Assembly (NCBI RefSeq): GCF_002287505.1
Contig: NZ_CP019688.1
Location: 1,786,674-1,850,673, forward strand
Length of the DNA: 64,000 nucleotides
Source of the DNA: Corynebacterium glaucum
Lineage (GTDB): Bacteria; Actinomycetota; Actinomycetes; Mycobacteriales; Mycobacteriaceae
Direction of reading: 5' to 3'
Below are positions 62,714-64,000 of the stretch, one piece after another; positions within the stretch are counted from its first letter, which is position 1, and every line of letters begins with the position of its first letter. Position numbers and translations under genes: made by a program. Below the pieces are notes generated by a model that was not told the origin of the DNA, made no database searches, and worked only from the letters and a program-made list of their open reading frames with translations.

Positions 62714-63601
62714 ATGTCCAGCGTTTACCAAGGCCCCGGCCAAAACTCCCAGTTTCCTCAGGGTCCGAACTATCCAGTTGATCCGATGGCTGCAGGACCC
62801 GCTCCCGCCCCCGTCGCGAAAGAGAAGAACACCATCGGCCTCGTAGCACTAGTTTGTGCGGTCATCGGGTTCATTTTCGCCTGCGTCCCCGGAGCGCTGA
62901 TCATCGGGTGGATCCTGCTTCCGATTGCATTCATCCTTTCCCTCGTTGGGCTCTTCGCGCGCGGCAAGAAGAAAGGCATGGCTCTCGCAGCACTGATCCT
63001 TTCGATCGTAGGCACCCTGGTTGGATTCATTGTGTTCTTCACCGTTATCGGTAACGCGGTCGACGAGTCGTTCAACGCCGAGCCGACTATCGCACCCGCT
63101 GACCCGGCAAACCAACTCTCAGATCAACCCGCTTCGGACGCAGACAAGAACAACGATGCAGCTGGCGGCGCTGGCGATTCTCGCGAGAACCCACTTCCAC
63201 TCGGTACTGCAATTTCGGGCAGCGACTGGACCGCAACCGTTAACAGTGTCGACCTCGATGCCACCGAAGCCGTTATAGCAGCGAACCCGTTCAACGATGC
63301 GCCTGGCGAGGGTCAGAAGTACATTTTGGCGGACGTGACGTTGACTTACACGGGCGATGACCCGCAGGGCTCTACCCCCTGGGCTTCGATCGACTACGTC
63401 ACTATCGACGGCACGACAATCAGCAGCACCGACAACATTGCGGTCGCTCCGAATCAGTTAGACACGCTCACCACCCTCTACGGTGGCGGCAGCGTGAGTG
63501 GCAACATCCCGCTTCTGGTGCCGGCTGATACTGCAGACCAGGGTGTACTGGCTGTCGAGCCAGACATGTTCACGAAGAAGAAGTTCGTCGCTGTTAAGTA
63601 G
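62714..63601 (+). CDS. DUF4190/DUF4352-like membrane protein
   Basis: A 295-residue protein. A Pro/Gln-rich cytoplasmic head (1-35) precedes two or three hydrophobic helices (about 41-118, with FARGKKKG between) typical of DUF4190. An acidic linker (about 125-155) leads to a C-terminal extracytoplasmic Ig-like domain of the DUF4352 type (NPLPLGTAISGSDWTATVNSVDLD, then YILADVTLTYTG). Such proteins are common at the actinobacterial surface with no known function. The gene ends 16 bp before a good terminator. Confidence 0.85.
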   Translation: MSSVYQGPGQNSQFPQGPNYPVDPMAAGPAPAPVAKEKNTIGLVALVCAVIGFIFACVPGALIIGWILLPIAFILSLVGLFARGKKKGMALAALILSIVGTLVGFIVFFTVIGNAVDESFNAEPTIAPADPANQLSDQPASDADKNNDAAGGAGDSRENPLPLGTAISGSDWTATVNSVDLDATEAVIAANPFNDAPGEGQKYILADVTLTYTGDDPQGSTPWASIDYVTIDGTTISSTDNIAVAPNQLDTLTTLYGGGSVSGNIPLLVPADTADQGVLAVEPDMFTKKKFVAVK

Positions 63602-63617
63602 CACAACCTCGAATTTG

Positions 63618-63645
63618 GCCTGCGGTACTTACCCGCAGGCTTTTT
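63618..63645 (+). terminator. Rho-independent terminator
   Basis: GCCTGCGG (63618-63625) pairs with CCGCAGGC (63633-63640), followed by TTTTTCTCTTT. Terminates the DUF4190-like gene. Confidence 0.92.
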
Positions 63646-63655
63646 CTCTTTCTGC

Positions 63656-63877
63656 TCACGTATGGGTCACCGGATAACCATTGACTGATTCGGCTTTGTA
63701 GAGGGGTCGGCACATTGCCCGATTTCGACCTGGGGTTTTGCAGCTCGATTTACGGACTCTTCTACAACGGTTGTAGACGGGTCGGTGCATAACCAGGCAA
63801 CCTTGCAGTCCGAGGTTTGGGCGAGGTGCCGCTAAATTTGGGCGGACTGTTACTGGGGAGGCTCGCGAAGCTGTGAG
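63656..63877. repeat. Intergenic region with a 20-bp direct repeat and a palindrome
   Basis: TTGTAGAGGGGTCGGCACAT (63696-63715) recurs as TTGTAGACGGGTCGGTGCAT (63771-63790) with three changes, 75 bp apart. The second copy overlaps a palindrome TCTACAACGGTTGTAGA (63761-63777). No credible gene is present. The arrangement may be a degenerate small repeat element or an operator region. Confidence 0.6.
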
Positions 63878-64000
63878 CTAGAGCAGGCGAACGGCGACTA
63901 CGCCCGCGAAGATGAGCACGAGGCCGAGTAAACGCGCTCCGTCGATACGCGTCTTCGTGGCACCGAACGCGCCGACGGACTCCATCAGCTGGCCACCCGC
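63878..64000 (-). CDS. DMT-family (YdcZ-like) transporter, C-terminal end only
   Basis: Forty codons of a minus-strand gene entering from beyond the window: GGQLMESVGAFGATKTRI, then DGARLLGLVLIFAGVVAVRLL and a TAG at 63878-63880. The pattern of a short cytoplasmic loop and a final hydrophobic helix fits the last part of a DMT/YdcZ (DUF606) membrane protein. Too short to assign a substrate. Confidence 0.6.
   Translation of the reverse strand, partial: AGGQLMESVGAFGATKTRIDGARLLGLVLIFAGVVAVRLL

Overview
The window is 64 kb of a high-GC Gram-positive chromosome, and the evidence points to the genus Corynebacterium. It carries the glnA2-glnE overlap, an aceE-type homodimeric pyruvate dehydrogenase E1 and an actinobacterial RNase P RNA. 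It also carries a gene order known from mycobacteria and corynebacteria: RNase H/phosphatase fusion, Zn-ribbon protein, Nif3-like protein, HAD phosphatase, PtpA, SURF1, tRNA-Val, DUF3052 and aceE. Several secreted proteins end in the C-terminal membrane helix common in corynebacterial envelope proteins.

Layout. 1-6.5 kb: the tail of an MMPL transporter, a GH25 lysozyme-like protein, a NUDIX hydrolase, a membrane-anchored trypsin-like protease and threonine synthase. 6.7-11.2 kb: the nitrogen pair glnE and glnA2. 11.3-13 kb: a CYTH-CHAD protein. 13-18.2 kb: an FtsX-type ABC exporter divergent from a LuxR-type two-component system whose kinase is preceded by a 14-codon upstream ORF. 18.2-21.6 kb: a degenerate galactokinase-like protein, an RNB-domain ribonuclease and rnpB. 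21.6-27.6 kb: a compact ribose operon (rbsR-A-C-B-K-D) with a palindromic LacI-type operator. 27.7-32.9 kb: the conserved RNase H to SURF1 block. 32.8-34 kb: a DUF3800 gene inserted after surf1 between two 80-bp direct repeats. 34-45 kb: lipoprotein, pentapeptide, GH16-like, tRNA-Val, DUF3052, aceE, a flavin monooxygenase, a LURP-like protein and an alpha/beta hydrolase.

45-55 kb holds what looks like one glycerophosphodiester (GPD) utilisation system. It comprises a binding-protein ABC importer, a cytosolic GPD phosphodiesterase, a LacI regulator, and two tandem secreted, wall-stalked, membrane-anchored GPD phosphodiesterases with a carbohydrate-binding-like module. The same 14-bp operator lies before the importer operon and before both secreted enzymes. 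I know of no description of this arrangement. 55-57.5 kb has an acyl carrier protein, a NagD-like phosphatase and a secreted DNase I-fold phosphodiesterase with the same kind of membrane tail. 57.8-60.3 kb is an AT-richer AAA_13 (PrrC/RloC-like) ATPase, a candidate defence gene. 60.5-64 kb has an aldehyde dehydrogenase, small unknowns, a DUF4190-like membrane protein and the end of a DMT-family transporter.

Signals beyond genes. The 11-mer GCTTATCGACG occurs 16 times, eight on each strand, inside genes in different reading frames and between genes; about 0.03 copies would be expected by chance. An 89-bp structured repeat occurs twice with the same internal spacing. Two genes (DUF3800 and the importer permease) are broken by apparent single-base losses near homopolymers, so either real lesions or sequence errors.
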